Shown here: in pieces, positions 8,332 to 16,696 of the stretch
Layout: every line of letters begins with the position of its first letter
How positions within the stretch are numbered: the first letter of the stretch is position 1
NCBI GenBank assembly: GCA_000585015.1
Contig: JFAX01000003.1
Coordinates: 5,576-69,575 of the forward strand
Length of the DNA stretch: 64,000 nt
Source: Candidatus Accumulibacter adjunctus
GTDB lineage: Bacteria; Pseudomonadota; Gammaproteobacteria; Burkholderiales; Rhodocyclaceae
Direction of reading: 5' to 3'
Translations under genes and position numbers: made by a program
Notes under the pieces: generated by a model
Told to the model about the DNA's origin: nothing
Database searches by the model: none
The model's input: the letters and a program-made list of their open reading frames with translations, nothing else

Positions 8332-10439
8332 TGCATCACCTGCTGGGTCCAGTGGCGCACGTCGGCATGCTCCTCGGCGGTGGCGCGCAGGAGTTCGCTG
8401 CGCAGGATCGCCTGTCGCTCGGCGGGGGTGAAGGCCTGTCGGTCACGGTTGGCATTGATCTGCTGCAGCTCGGGGCGCGAAAGGAAGCCCGGTCCGGCGG
8501 CGCTGCCGGCGAGCCGCTGGCGGATGGTGCCGAGGTCGGCGATCGCGGCGAGGCCGTTGGCGGCGTCCAGCCAGTAACGCAGCGTCGGCCGCTGCTCGCC
8601 GCCGCTGCCGTGGCAGAGCCACGCGCGCAGCATCTGCTCGACCGCCCAGCCGTTCCATTGCACGCGCTGCCGGTTGCGGTCGAGGATGGCGAACTCGGCG
8701 CGGTTGATCACCGAGTCCGTGGCCGAGGCAGCGGGATCGCGCTGGCTCTCTGCCAGGGCGCGCAGCGCGACGCGAAACTGCTGATACTCGACGTTGCCAT
8801 AGAGATATTTCTGCAGCGCCTCCTGGATCGCCGGGATGAGGAATTCGTGCGTGATCTCGATGAACTGGCCGCCAAGGCGTGGCTCGATGCGCACCAGCGT
8901 GCGGTTGACCAGCTTGTCGAGCAGGGCCGTCCGTCGCGTCGGGTCGCGGAATGGAAAGTGGATCAGTTGCCGACGTTCGACGATGTTGCGCGTGCCGCTG
9001 CCGGTGATCAGCGGCTCGATCAGCTCGAGTGCCTCTCGCCGCTCGTCGTCGTCGGCCAGGGCGACGAGGAAGTCGTGCAGGAAGTCGCGCAGGATTCCGC
9101 GCGCGCCGTGCAGGCGCTCGGCGTAGGTCGCGAGCGGCACGGTCGGCAGCTCGCCGGCGGCAGCCGGGGCAGCGCGACTGACGAGTTGGCGGCCGGACTC
9201 GAGCCAGAGCTTCTCGCACACCAGCGACAGGTGGGCCGGTTCGATGTAGCGCTCTTCCTTCAACAGGTCGGCGAGGATCTGGTTGAAGCACTCTTCTTCG
9301 TAGGTATAGCCGTAGAGCACCGCTGGCTCCTCGATCGCCTGCCGTGCGCTGGCCTGTGTCAGCAGTTCGAGCTGGCAGGCCGAGCGATCGAGTTCGGGAA
9401 CGAACTCGCGGATCGGCCGCAGCTGCGCGATGTACTCGCTGCGCATCGAGAGCAGGAAGCGGACCGGCAGTGGCGACCGCCGGCCACGACGACGGCGCCC
9501 GTCCTCTGCCGGTGGCTCGCGGCAGAGCGTGCGCAGTTCGTCGATGAACTCGACGCGCAGGCGCCAGTCGGGCATGTCGTGGCTGCCGGGCGCGTGCAGT
9601 GAGCCGGCGTCGACGAAGCGCGTGAACAGCTCCTCGAACTGGTCGAAGAGCAGGACGAGGCAGAAACCTGGCCGCACCGAGCCGTAGATGCGCAGCAGGT
9701 TGTCGATGAAGGGTCGCAGCTCGCGGACCGGCAGGTCGAGGTAGTCCAGCGTCGTCGCGTAGGCCGCGCGACAGGCGGGACCGTCGAGGATGTGCAGCAA
9801 CTGCCGCACGCGCGTGTCGCCGCGAACCGGCTGCCAGGATTCGCTGCCGGTACCACAGGCGGTGGCGATCGCCGCCAGATGGTCGGCGACGGTCGCCAGA
9901 TCGAGGCTGGAGCGCAGCAGGCGGCAGATGTAGGGCGTCACCTTGCCGCCGTCGAGCGCCGGGTAGCGGGCGCACGACCCTTCGAGCGGCACGGGCGCGA
10001 TCAGGCAGCGCTTGCGCGGATCATGCAGCGGCAGAATCTCCCGATCGTCGTAGCGCGCCAGCAATTCGTCGAGAGTCGGATCGTCGGTGGCGGCGAAGAG
10101 GCCGTCCAGCGCGCGGCGCAGCGCAAGCGCCTCGGCTTCCGGCGGTGGCAGGACGTATTGCAGGCAGGCAATCCGCGTCGCGCGCACCGGATCGTTCTGC
10201 GGCAGGATGCGCACCGGTGTCCAGCCGCGCTGCTCGAGCTGCGGGATCACCAGAGCGTTGAGCAGCGAGGTCTTGCCGGCACCCGACTGGGCATGCAGCA
10301 GGCTCATCTGCGCCGAGAGCACATGCGCGACGATCTGGTCGGCCACTTCCCGGCGACCGAAGAAGAAGGCGGCGTCTTCGACCTGGTAGCTCTCCGGGCC
10401 CTTGTACGGCTTGTACTGTTCGATCATCGGCGTCGTCAC
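8328..10439 (-). CDS. nSTAND1-type NTPase
   Basis: The protein has 703 residues and starts at GTG 10439, which overlaps the TIR-SIR2 stop as GTGA. The N-terminus (PYKGPESYQVEDAAFFFGRR) is the hallmark entry of the nSTAND1 family. A P-loop is at residues 50-57 (AQSGAGKT; the usual first Gly is Ala). Walker B is at 261-270 (LVLLFDQFEE). A sensor-like Arg motif (RFLLSMRSEYIAQL) lies near 330. A winged-helix-like region near 480-560 (LLDKLVNRTLVRIEP…FIEITHEFLIPAI) fits the usual STAND layout. Many family members carry WD40 or TPR sensors at the C-terminus; here the last 130 residues show none. STAND ATPases act as switch and oligomerisation platforms in NLR-like immunity. Partners are probably the TIR-SIR2 protein before it and the membrane protein after it. 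Confidence 0.88.
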   Translation of the reverse strand: MTTPMIEQYKPYKGPESYQVEDAAFFFGRREVADQIVAHVLSAQMSLLHAQSGAGKTSLLNALVIPQLEQRGWTPVRILPQNDPVRATRIACLQYVLPPPEAEALALRRALDGLFAATDDPTLDELLARYDDREILPLHDPRKRCLIAPVPLEGSCARYPALDGGKVTPYICRLLRSSLDLATVADHLAAIATACGTGSESWQPVRGDTRVRQLLHILDGPACRAAYATTLDYLDLPVRELRPFIDNLLRIYGSVRPGFCLVLLFDQFEELFTRFVDAGSLHAPGSHDMPDWRLRVEFIDELRTLCREPPAEDGRRRRGRRSPLPVRFLLSMRSEYIAQLRPIREFVPELDRSACQLELLTQASARQAIEEPAVLYGYTYEEECFNQILADLLKEERYIEPAHLSLVCEKLWLESGRQLVSRAAPAAAGELPTVPLATYAERLHGARGILRDFLHDFLVALADDDERREALELIEPLITGSGTRNIVERRQLIHFPFRDPTRRTALLDKLVNRTLVRIEPRLGGQFIEITHEFLIPAIQEALQKYLYGNVEYQQFRVALRALAESQRDPAASATDSVINRAEFAILDRNRQRVQWNGWAVEQMLRAWLCHGSGGEQRPTLRYWLDAANGLAAIADLGTIRQRLAGSAAGPGFLSRPELQQINANRDRQAFTPAERQAILRSELLRATAEEHADVRHWTQQVMQ

Positions 10440-11986
10440 GGGGAAGCTCCGCGCAATTGCCTGAGGAAGCGTTCGCTGGGCATGTCGAGCATCTCGACAC
10501 CGTAGCGCGTCGTCGCCCAGTTCGCCAGCCGGCTCCAGGCCCGCAACCCCATCTGGTGGCTGCAGTCGCGCTGGTCACCGAGGTCGCGCGGATGCACGGC
10601 GAAGCGCCGGATCTGTCCGCGGCGGACGTCGAGGCACTCGCGCAGCAGGTAGTAGCTGAGGCGGAAATCCGGGTCGAGGATGCGGCTGCCGAGGCAGACG
10701 ATCGGCGTGTTGGAGAGTATCTGTCCGATCTGCTCCGGTACCGCCTTGTGCGACGGCGAGCGCGACACGGCTTCGTAGTACTGTTCGGTCGAGAGGGTGA
10801 AGCTGTCGCGAACGTCGAGTGAACCGTGCAGTTTGTAGAGGATCGGCTCGCGCAGATCGGCAAAGATGCTCGCCAGCTGCGTGCCATCGGGCGAGCCGGC
10901 GCTGGCCTGCTCGAGGCTGACACTGCGCGCGTCGCATTCCTCGATGACGCGGTCCATGTCGTCGCTGCTGTCGAGCGGGAAGGAGTGGTGGTAGCCACTG
11001 CGTTCGCCGACGCGGATGAAACCACTCCCGCTCAGCTCCACCTGGTCGTAGAGGTTGATGTCGAGCCGCCTGCCCGAGGCCGATTGGACGAAGCGTGTGA
11101 ATCCCATGCCGGCACGCAGGAAGGCCTGCTCGATCGTCGTGTCGAGCACCGAGGTGATGACGAGGTGGCGGTAGCGCCGGCGTCCGCGGCCGGCGGGGCG
11201 GGCGCAGAGCTGCCGCAGCAGCAGCGCGAGCTCGTCATAGGCCGCCGGTATCTGCAGGTGGCCCTGGCGCAGGATGCTCGCGACATCGGTCTGCAAGCGG
11301 TTCTCGTCGCTCTTGACGGCGTAGTAGTTGGCCGCGAGGTCGAGCGAGGGGAGCATCGCCGGCGCCTCCTCGCCGATCAGTTCGAGCGATCGCAACAGTT
11401 TCTCGCTGATGTCGCAGGGGGTGAGTGCCGACATGAGTCCGCGGCCGACGAAGAACGAGATGGCGTCGTTCTCGAGGTGTCCCTGCAGATAGGCGATCGC
11501 CTCGCGGTTCGGGTCGATCGGCGCGGGCGTCGTCGCCGCCGGACGTGCCGCCTGCGCCGCGCGGGCGAAGCGCGGATGGACGCCGGTGATGCCGGCGACG
11601 AGGCGCTCGAAGTTCGGTTGGTCGTCGAGCGAACGCAGGAGGCAGAAGTCGAGGTTCTTGAGGAACAGCGGGATGCGCTCGTCGCGGACGTCGACGCCGG
11701 GCAGCGCAACGGGTACCACGCGCATCTTGCGTTCGGCATTGCGGTTCAGCGCCGCCCGCACCTCCGGCGCCTGCCAGTTGCCCAGCCCCTTGCGGCCGAT
11801 GAAGACGACGCTGGTGTTGAGCTGGCGCAGGGCCTCCTCGAGCTTCTCCTGCCACGGGTCGCCCGGGACGAGTTCCCAGCGATCGAACCATACCTGCAGG
11901 TTGGCCTCGTCGCGCAGGCGCTCGGCGATCCGCGTCACCTCGTCTTCGTCCTCCCTGCTGTAGCTCAGGAAAGCGTCGTAGCTCAT
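10436..11986 (-). CDS. TIR-SIR2-like fusion protein
   Basis: Residues 1-135 form a TIR domain: MSYDAFLSYSREDE at the start, WFDRWELVPGDPW, and the helix with the putative catalytic Glu (NWQAPEV, E75). Residues 160-510 form a SIR2-like domain: FFVGRGLM (181-183 reads GRG where active enzymes have GAG), TSVLD (278-282, where TNYD-type motifs place the catalytic Asn) and KLHGSL (387-388, the conserved His-Gly). TIR domains in defence systems cleave NAD or make signalling nucleotides, and SIR2 domains of the Thoeris ThsA or DSR type deplete NAD. The TIR site looks competent, while the SIR2 site has lost at least the Asn, so SIR2 may only bind nucleotide. The ATG overlaps the dehydrogenase stop (ATGA, 11983-11986) and the stop overlaps the STAND start (GTGA). 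Confidence 0.88.
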   Translation of the reverse strand: MSYDAFLSYSREDEDEVTRIAERLRDEANLQVWFDRWELVPGDPWQEKLEEALRQLNTSVVFIGRKGLGNWQAPEVRAALNRNAERKMRVVPVALPGVDVRDERIPLFLKNLDFCLLRSLDDQPNFERLVAGITGVHPRFARAAQAARPAATTPAPIDPNREAIAYLQGHLENDAISFFVGRGLMSALTPCDISEKLLRSLELIGEEAPAMLPSLDLAANYYAVKSDENRLQTDVASILRQGHLQIPAAYDELALLLRQLCARPAGRGRRRYRHLVITSVLDTTIEQAFLRAGMGFTRFVQSASGRRLDINLYDQVELSGSGFIRVGERSGYHHSFPLDSSDDMDRVIEECDARSVSLEQASAGSPDGTQLASIFADLREPILYKLHGSLDVRDSFTLSTEQYYEAVSRSPSHKAVPEQIGQILSNTPIVCLGSRILDPDFRLSYYLLRECLDVRRGQIRRFAVHPRDLGDQRDCSHQMGLRAWSRLANWATTRYGVEMLDMPSERFLRQLRGASP

Positions 11987-13176
11987 CTCTGCTGCAGCCG
12001 TGAAACGAGGATCTGCCGCAGTTCGTCGTCACTGAGGACGATCGGGTTGCTCTTCATGCTGCCGCCGCGACTGGCGGCGACGATGCGCGGCAGGTCGTCC
12101 TCGCCGATGCCGTAAGCCGACAGTCGGGGCAGTTCGAGTTCGCTCTCCCAGCGGCGCAGCGTGTCGATGAGGAAGCGGCGCGCGTCGCGACCGTTGAGGC
12201 CTTTCTGCATGGCAAAGCGGCGGCCGATCTCGGCGTACTTCGGCAGTGCGGGGTTGTCCGGCTCGCGCGCCTCGAGGGCGGCGATGTTGCACGCGGTCGC
12301 GCTCGCCACCAGCGTACCGCAGACGACGCCATGCGGGATCGGGAAGAAGGCGCCGAGCGGCGAGGCGAGGCCATGCACGGCGCCGAGCCCGGTCTGCGCG
12401 AGGCAGATTCCCGAGCACAGCGAGGCATGGGCCATCTGCGCGCGGGCCGTCGCCGACTGCTCGCGATGGAGCGCGAGCAGCGAATCGCGCGCGGCCATGA
12501 TACCGGAGCGGGCGAGGGCGTCGGTCAGCGGGTTGGCACGCGTGGCGACGAAGGCCTCGAGGAGCTGGGTGAAGGCGTCGAGGCCGTCGGCGGCGATCAG
12601 CGCCGGCGGACAGGTGGCGAGCAGGTCGGGATCGACGATCGCCCATTCCGCCACCAGCCGCTCATCGCGGAATGACTTCTTGAAGCCGCCGGGCGCCGTC
12701 AGGACGGCGTTGCGCGTCGCCTCCGAACCGGTGCCGGCGGTCGTCGGGACGGCGATGAACGGCGTTGCCGGCCCGCGGTAGGGGAGTTCGGGGCCGACTC
12801 CCTCGAGATGGTCGAGCACCGAATTCCCGGGCCGCAGCAGGCCGGCGACCGCTTTCGCCGCATCGAGCGCGCTGCCGCCGCCGATGCCGACGACGCAATC
12901 CCAGGTGGTGCCGCGCAGTGCGGCGACGCTGTCATCGACGAACTCCGGCGACGGCTCGCCGGACACCGGCAGCCGTTGCCAACCGAGGCCAAGCTGCTGG
13001 AACTGCGCGAACAACCGGCCGGCGGCTGCCGACTCGACGAACGAGCGCTCGCCGGTGACGAGCAGCACCCGGCTACCGTAACTGGCGGCGATCGCCGGCA
13101 GCCGGTCCACAGCGCCACTGCCGAACTCGATGCGCGGCAGGCGTGAGATCGAGAAGGGGGCGAAGGCGTCGCTCAC
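11983..13176 (-). CDS. Iron-containing alcohol dehydrogenase
   Basis: A 397-residue member of the group III (Fe-dependent) alcohol dehydrogenase family. The Rossmann-type N-terminal half has PRIEFGSGAVDRLP and the nucleotide-binding stretch VGIGGGSALDAAKAVA. The family signature appears as FIAVPTTAGTGSEATRNAVL. The metal-binding His cluster of the C-terminal helical domain appears around HASLCSGICLAQTGLGAVHGLASPLGAFFPIPHGVVCG. The start is GTG at 13176, overlapping the stop of the small monooxygenase gene as GTGA. Such enzymes reduce or oxidise alcohols, lactaldehyde or maleylacetate with NAD(P); the substrate here is unknown. Pairing with an LsrG-like protein is consistent with processing a small carbonyl metabolite. 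Coupling to a TIR-SIR2 gene downstream is unexpected. Confidence 0.9.
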   Translation of the reverse strand: MSDAFAPFSISRLPRIEFGSGAVDRLPAIAASYGSRVLLVTGERSFVESAAAGRLFAQFQQLGLGWQRLPVSGEPSPEFVDDSVAALRGTTWDCVVGIGGGSALDAAKAVAGLLRPGNSVLDHLEGVGPELPYRGPATPFIAVPTTAGTGSEATRNAVLTAPGGFKKSFRDERLVAEWAIVDPDLLATCPPALIAADGLDAFTQLLEAFVATRANPLTDALARSGIMAARDSLLALHREQSATARAQMAHASLCSGICLAQTGLGAVHGLASPLGAFFPIPHGVVCGTLVASATACNIAALEAREPDNPALPKYAEIGRRFAMQKGLNGRDARRFLIDTLRRWESELELPRLSAYGIGEDDLPRIVAASRGGSMKSNPIVLSDDELRQILVSRLQQR

Positions 13177-13466
13177 GCCGGGAACAGCCCGTTCATCGGC
13201 TCACCACGGCGCGGCTCGGCCATCATCCCGGCGACGGCGTCGCGCCAGGCGAGGTAGTGCGCCGTCTGCTTGTGCGCGGCGGCGTCGGCGGCCGAGGCGT
13301 AGGCTTCGTAGAGGATGAAGCGGGTGGCGTCTTCGGGCGCCTGCAGGACGTCGAAACGCCGGTTTCCCGGCTCGCCGACCGAGGCTTCGTGATTCGCCCG
13401 CGTGGCGGCGATGAAGGCGTCGACCGACTCCGGACGGACGCGGACATGGACGAGGGTGACCTGCAT
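13173..13466 (-). CDS. LsrG-like antibiotic biosynthesis monooxygenase domain protein
   Basis: The 97-residue single ABM (dimeric alpha/beta barrel) protein begins MQVTLVHVRVRPESVDAF and contains NRRFDVLQAPEDATRFILYEAY, HKQTAHYLAW and the ending RRGEPMNGLFP. It closely follows the pattern of E. coli LsrG (HVTLVEI…NLRFDVLQ…RFYIYEAY…HKTTPHY…FNGLMP), which processes phospho-AI-2. No lsr kinase or transporter is present here, so I leave the symbol empty: it may be a quinol monooxygenase or an isomerase acting on another reactive metabolite. It lies 59 nt downstream of the ACT-domain gene and overlaps the dehydrogenase GTG start by 4 nt. Confidence 0.88.
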   Translation of the reverse strand: MQVTLVHVRVRPESVDAFIAATRANHEASVGEPGNRRFDVLQAPEDATRFILYEAYASAADAAAHKQTAHYLAWRDAVAGMMAEPRRGEPMNGLFPA

Positions 13467-13525
13467 GCTGATCTCCTTGGATGGCAGCGGCTGCCTGATG
13501 AATGGACCGGATCGTGTGCGCGCCG

Positions 13526-14050
13526 TCAGGACCGGATCGCCTCGTCAAGGGTGATGTCGACCATCAGGTCGTTCGACAGATGCTCGAGATCGCCGGTCAG
13601 CTGGTGGACGTCGAGGGTCGCTGCCGCGGTCAGCTCGGCGGTCGCGTGGAAAAGGATGCCCGCCGACATCGGCGCGCTGGCGGTGTGCGTGCTGAGATCC
13701 TCGACGTTGATCGCGTGCCGCGCGAGCACCTGCGACACTTCGCGGACGATGCCGATGCGGTCGTGGCCGACGAGTGACAGCTTGAGCCGCCGCGTGGCAG
13801 CCGGTGCGGCCGCTGCTCGCGAGACCTCACAGCCGACGCGCAGGCCGGGCAGCGCGGCAAGGTCGGCTTCGAGCGCCGGCAGATCGCCTTCGCCGATGCT
13901 GACGCAGACGATGCCGGCGAACTTGCCGGAAAGATTCGACATCGATGACTCGAGCCAGTTGCCGTGGTGCCGGCTGATGGCGGTGGCAAGCTGCTCGACG
14001 AGACCGGGGCGATCATCGCCGATGACGGTGAGAACCAGGGAAACGTTCAT
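13526..14050 (-). CDS. ACT-domain regulatory protein, GcvR-like
   Basis: The 174-residue protein has two ACT modules: the first begins MNVSLVLTVIGDDRPGLVEQLA, the second around residue 92 (LKLSLVGHDRIGIVREVSQVLARH). This is the architecture of GcvR, the glycine cleavage repressor accessory protein, and of related uncharacterised ACT proteins. No catalytic domain is fused. It probably senses an amino acid or similar small ligand. It is the likely first gene of the leftward series ending with the HEAT-repeat membrane protein: the next gene starts 59 nt downstream. A TAGAAT hexamer at 14081-14086 could be a -10 element, but no convincing -35 is present. Confidence 0.8.
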   Translation of the reverse strand: MNVSLVLTVIGDDRPGLVEQLATAISRHHGNWLESSMSNLSGKFAGIVCVSIGEGDLPALEADLAALPGLRVGCEVSRAAAAPAATRRLKLSLVGHDRIGIVREVSQVLARHAINVEDLSTHTASAPMSAGILFHATAELTAAATLDVHQLTGDLEHLSNDLMVDITLDEAIRS

Positions 14051-14162
14051 GAGGTGGCGCTCCGGGGACGGTGAGCCCTCATTCTAACGCGCGACCGCGA
14101 GCCGGAGCAGGGTGCGCCGGCTCGCACTGCGTCGGCAGAGGGCGGCCGCTGCTGGCGCCCGG

Positions 14163-14504
14163 TCACCAGCCGCCGGCTTCGGGGCAGCGCCGATAGGGCG
14201 GCGGTGGGTGCTGCGTCGGACGGCATGGCAGGTCGCGGCCGTCGCGCGACGGCTCGCTGCGCGGTGGACGCCACCAGGGGTCCTGCCAGTCCGGGCGCTG
14301 CGGATGGCGGGGGGCGAAGGGCGGCTCGAGCGGTGGTTGCAGGTAGCTGCGCAGCCACAACTGCTCGCTGCGCGCCCGCTCGCGCTGTGCGAACATCTCC
14401 AGCACTTCCTGCGTCGGCACGGTGGCCGTCGCCGCTTCGGCGGCGCCGACGATCGCCTGCACGAGGCTGGCGAGGAGCGCGGTGCTGCTGATGAGCGTTC
14501 TCAT
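14163..14504 (-). CDS. Small exported proline-rich protein
   Basis: The 113-residue product begins MRTLISSTALLASLVQAIVGAAEA, a plausible Sec signal peptide with cleavage near residue 24. The mature part is rich in Pro, Arg and Trp (LQPPLEPPFAPRHPQRPDWQ…PPPPYRRCPEAGGW) and has two cysteines near the end. I recognise no domain. It starts 19 nt after the end of the PDZ-TPR-CsgG-like gene and on the same strand, so it is probably co-transcribed and acts in the cell envelope with it. Translation in the correct frame starts at ATG 14504; longer readings into the upstream gene are out of frame with that gene. Confidence 0.6.
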   Translation of the reverse strand: MRTLISSTALLASLVQAIVGAAEAATATVPTQEVLEMFAQRERARSEQLWLRSYLQPPLEPPFAPRHPQRPDWQDPWWRPPRSEPSRDGRDLPCRPTQHPPPPYRRCPEAGGW

Positions 14505-14523
14505 GGGCTTCGTCGATCGGCGG

Positions 14524-16641
14524 CTAGTCGTGCCGGAAGTACTTCTTCGGCGTGCTGTTGATGATGTATTCGCTCGCCTGCTGCACGCAGTCGCGGATCG
14601 CGGCTTCCATCGGCGTGTTGCGAAAGCCGCCGAGGCTGACCGGGATGGCGGTCCCGCGGCGCGACAGCGTCGCGCCGATGTTGGTCTGCGATGCGCTCGC
14701 CTTGCCCTCGATCCTCTTTGCCCCGAGCACGCGACCGGTCGCGATGTCGATGACGCGGACGTCGATCGCCAGGTGGGCGTTGCGGGATTGATGGCCGAAA
14801 GTGAGCGGAATCTTCGGCACGCCGAGCTCGAGTCCGCCGCCCGACGCTTCGAGCTCGAACTCGGTGACGGCGGCGGAGACCATGATCTCGGCGACATCCA
14901 TCTGCCTTTCGGCAATGATCGCGTCGGGGCGTGCCAGCGGCGACCGCGAGAGCGCCTGTTCGGCAGCAAGGCCCTGCAGATCGAGACGTTCGACGACGAT
15001 GAAGCGACCGTTTTCGTGCATCGTCGTCATCATCATTTCCCGCAGGCCATCGCCGACGAATTGCCCGGCACCCGCCGCCTTGACCATGAATTCGCCGATC
15101 GCGATCATCGCCTTCCTGCCCGGCGGCACGGTTTCGGCAGGCGCCGCGCCGGTGGCCCGGGCGGCCGGGCGCGCCGCCGCTTCGGCGCCTGCTCCTGTCG
15201 CCATCGGCGGTGCCGTTGGCTGGCTGGCCGCGGTGTCGGTCGTCGCCGCGACGGGCGCCGCCGTCACCGCGCTGGGCGTCGTCAGCTCGCCCTGTCGTTG
15301 CCGCAGCACCTCCAGCATCTGGCGGTGGCTGGCGTTGCCGGGGTCGCGTTCGAGCGCCAGGCGGTAGTATTTCTCGGCCTCTGGCCAATCCTGGCGGGTG
15401 TAGTGGACGAGGGCCAGTCCGGCGTAGGGCAGCGGCCATTGCGGGGCCGTCTCGATGGCCTTGAGATAGGCGTCCCGCGCCTGCGCCTGGGCTCCGAGTC
15501 CGACGTATGCGAGGGCGAGATTGTTCAGTGTTTCCGCCCGTGGCCCCGCGAGGTCGAGCGCCTTGCGGCAGGCGCGTACGGCGTCGGCATGACGCTGCTG
15601 CATCAGCAGGCCATGGCCGAGCCTGGCCCAGCTCTGAGCCTCGCTGGGCACGCGCGCAGTCGCCTGCCGGTAATGGCGTTCGGCTTCCTGCCAGCGGCCG
15701 CTGTCGTAGGCGGCGTCGGCCAGCTCGAGGTCGCTCTTGTAGGCGCGGTAGCTGGCTTCGTCCAGCGCCAGCAGCTCGGCGCGCACCTGCGCGGCTGCCG
15801 CGGTGTCGGCCGCCGGCGCGCCCGCTGCGCGGTCTGCAGCCGACCGGCTCGCGGCGGCGGGAGCCGGTACCGCAGCCGCAACAAGCCGGTCGGCAGCGTC
15901 CCACTCGGCGCTGGTCATCGCGGCCGCTGGCGCGGCGGCACTGAGCAGCACTTCCTTCTCCCAGCCGTCGCGCCGGACGACGAGACGCAAGGGGCGGTTG
16001 GCGGCAGCGGCCCCGTGCAGCAGCCGGACGAGCCCGCTCGCGCCGCCGGGGGGACGGCCGTCGACGCGTGTCACGAGGTCGCCCGGCTGCAGGCCGGCGG
16101 CGGCCGCTGCCGTGTCGGCGAGCACGGCAGCGATCGCGACGCTGCCGGCGGGCTGGGTGCCCGCAGCCGGCTCGGCCAGGCGCAGGCCGAATCGTCGCGC
16201 TGGCGCCGGGCGGGCTGCCTGCGGCGGCAGCACGATGTCGCGTTCCCAGCCCTGGCGCGAAACGCGCAGCGTCACGGCCTCGCCGGCAGGCACGCTGCGG
16301 GCGCGCAGGGAAAACTGGGCGGCGCCGCCGATCGGCGTCTGCTGCAGACGGCGGACGATGTCGCCGGGCTGGATGCCCGCTGCCGCCGCGCTGCTGTCCG
16401 GGGCCACCGTCGCCACCTCGGCACCGCTCGCGTCGCCCGTATCGCGCAGCTCGAGGCCGAACTCGCCTGCTGCGGCGAGAGTCGCCGCCGCCAGCAACAG
16501 GCCCGCCAGCAGGCGGAAGCAACTCGTCAGGCAGCGGCCGACGGCGCTGCTGCGTCGCTGGCCGAAGTCTGCGCCGGTCAGCGGGGGTGGGCTCGGCGGG
16601 TCACCGCGGGCGGTTGGCGGCGTCTGTGCAGCGGCTTGCAT
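14524..16641 (-). CDS. PDZ-TPR-CsgG-like envelope protein
   Basis: The 705-residue protein has a hydrophobic segment at about 40-60 (CFRLLAGLLLAAATLAAAG). Two PDZ-like repeats follow at about 60-140 and 150-235, each with A(A)GIQPGDIV or AAGLQPGDLVTRVDG followed by LRVSRQGWERDIVLP or LVVRRDGWEKEVLLS. TPR repeats occupy about 300-445 (for example LNNLALAYVGLGAQAQARDAYLKAIETAPQ is typical). The last ~200 residues resemble CsgG (AIGEFMVKA…GDGLREMMMTTMHENGRFIVVERLDL, then VRVIDIATGRVLGAKRIEGKA). CsgG proteins build outer-membrane secretion channels for curli, but no other curli gene is near. It sits between a large secreted protein gene (55 nt upstream) and a small exported protein gene (19 nt downstream), so assembly or export of these partners is a reasonable guess. 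Confidence 0.85.
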   Translation of the reverse strand: MQAAAQTPPTARGDPPSPPPLTGADFGQRRSSAVGRCLTSCFRLLAGLLLAAATLAAAGEFGLELRDTGDASGAEVATVAPDSSAAAAGIQPGDIVRRLQQTPIGGAAQFSLRARSVPAGEAVTLRVSRQGWERDIVLPPQAARPAPARRFGLRLAEPAAGTQPAGSVAIAAVLADTAAAAAGLQPGDLVTRVDGRPPGGASGLVRLLHGAAAANRPLRLVVRRDGWEKEVLLSAAAPAAAMTSAEWDAADRLVAAAVPAPAAASRSAADRAAGAPAADTAAAAQVRAELLALDEASYRAYKSDLELADAAYDSGRWQEAERHYRQATARVPSEAQSWARLGHGLLMQQRHADAVRACRKALDLAGPRAETLNNLALAYVGLGAQAQARDAYLKAIETAPQWPLPYAGLALVHYTRQDWPEAEKYYRLALERDPGNASHRQMLEVLRQRQGELTTPSAVTAAPVAATTDTAASQPTAPPMATGAGAEAAARPAARATGAAPAETVPPGRKAMIAIGEFMVKAAGAGQFVGDGLREMMMTTMHENGRFIVVERLDLQGLAAEQALSRSPLARPDAIIAERQMDVAEIMVSAAVTEFELEASGGGLELGVPKIPLTFGHQSRNAHLAIDVRVIDIATGRVLGAKRIEGKASASQTNIGATLSRRGTAIPVSLGGFRNTPMEAAIRDCVQQASEYIINSTPKKYFRHD

Positions 16642-16696
16642 CGTGCTCCTTTCTCGTCGTCGGCCGTCTGGCTGCCGGTGGTGCGCGTTTTTGCGC

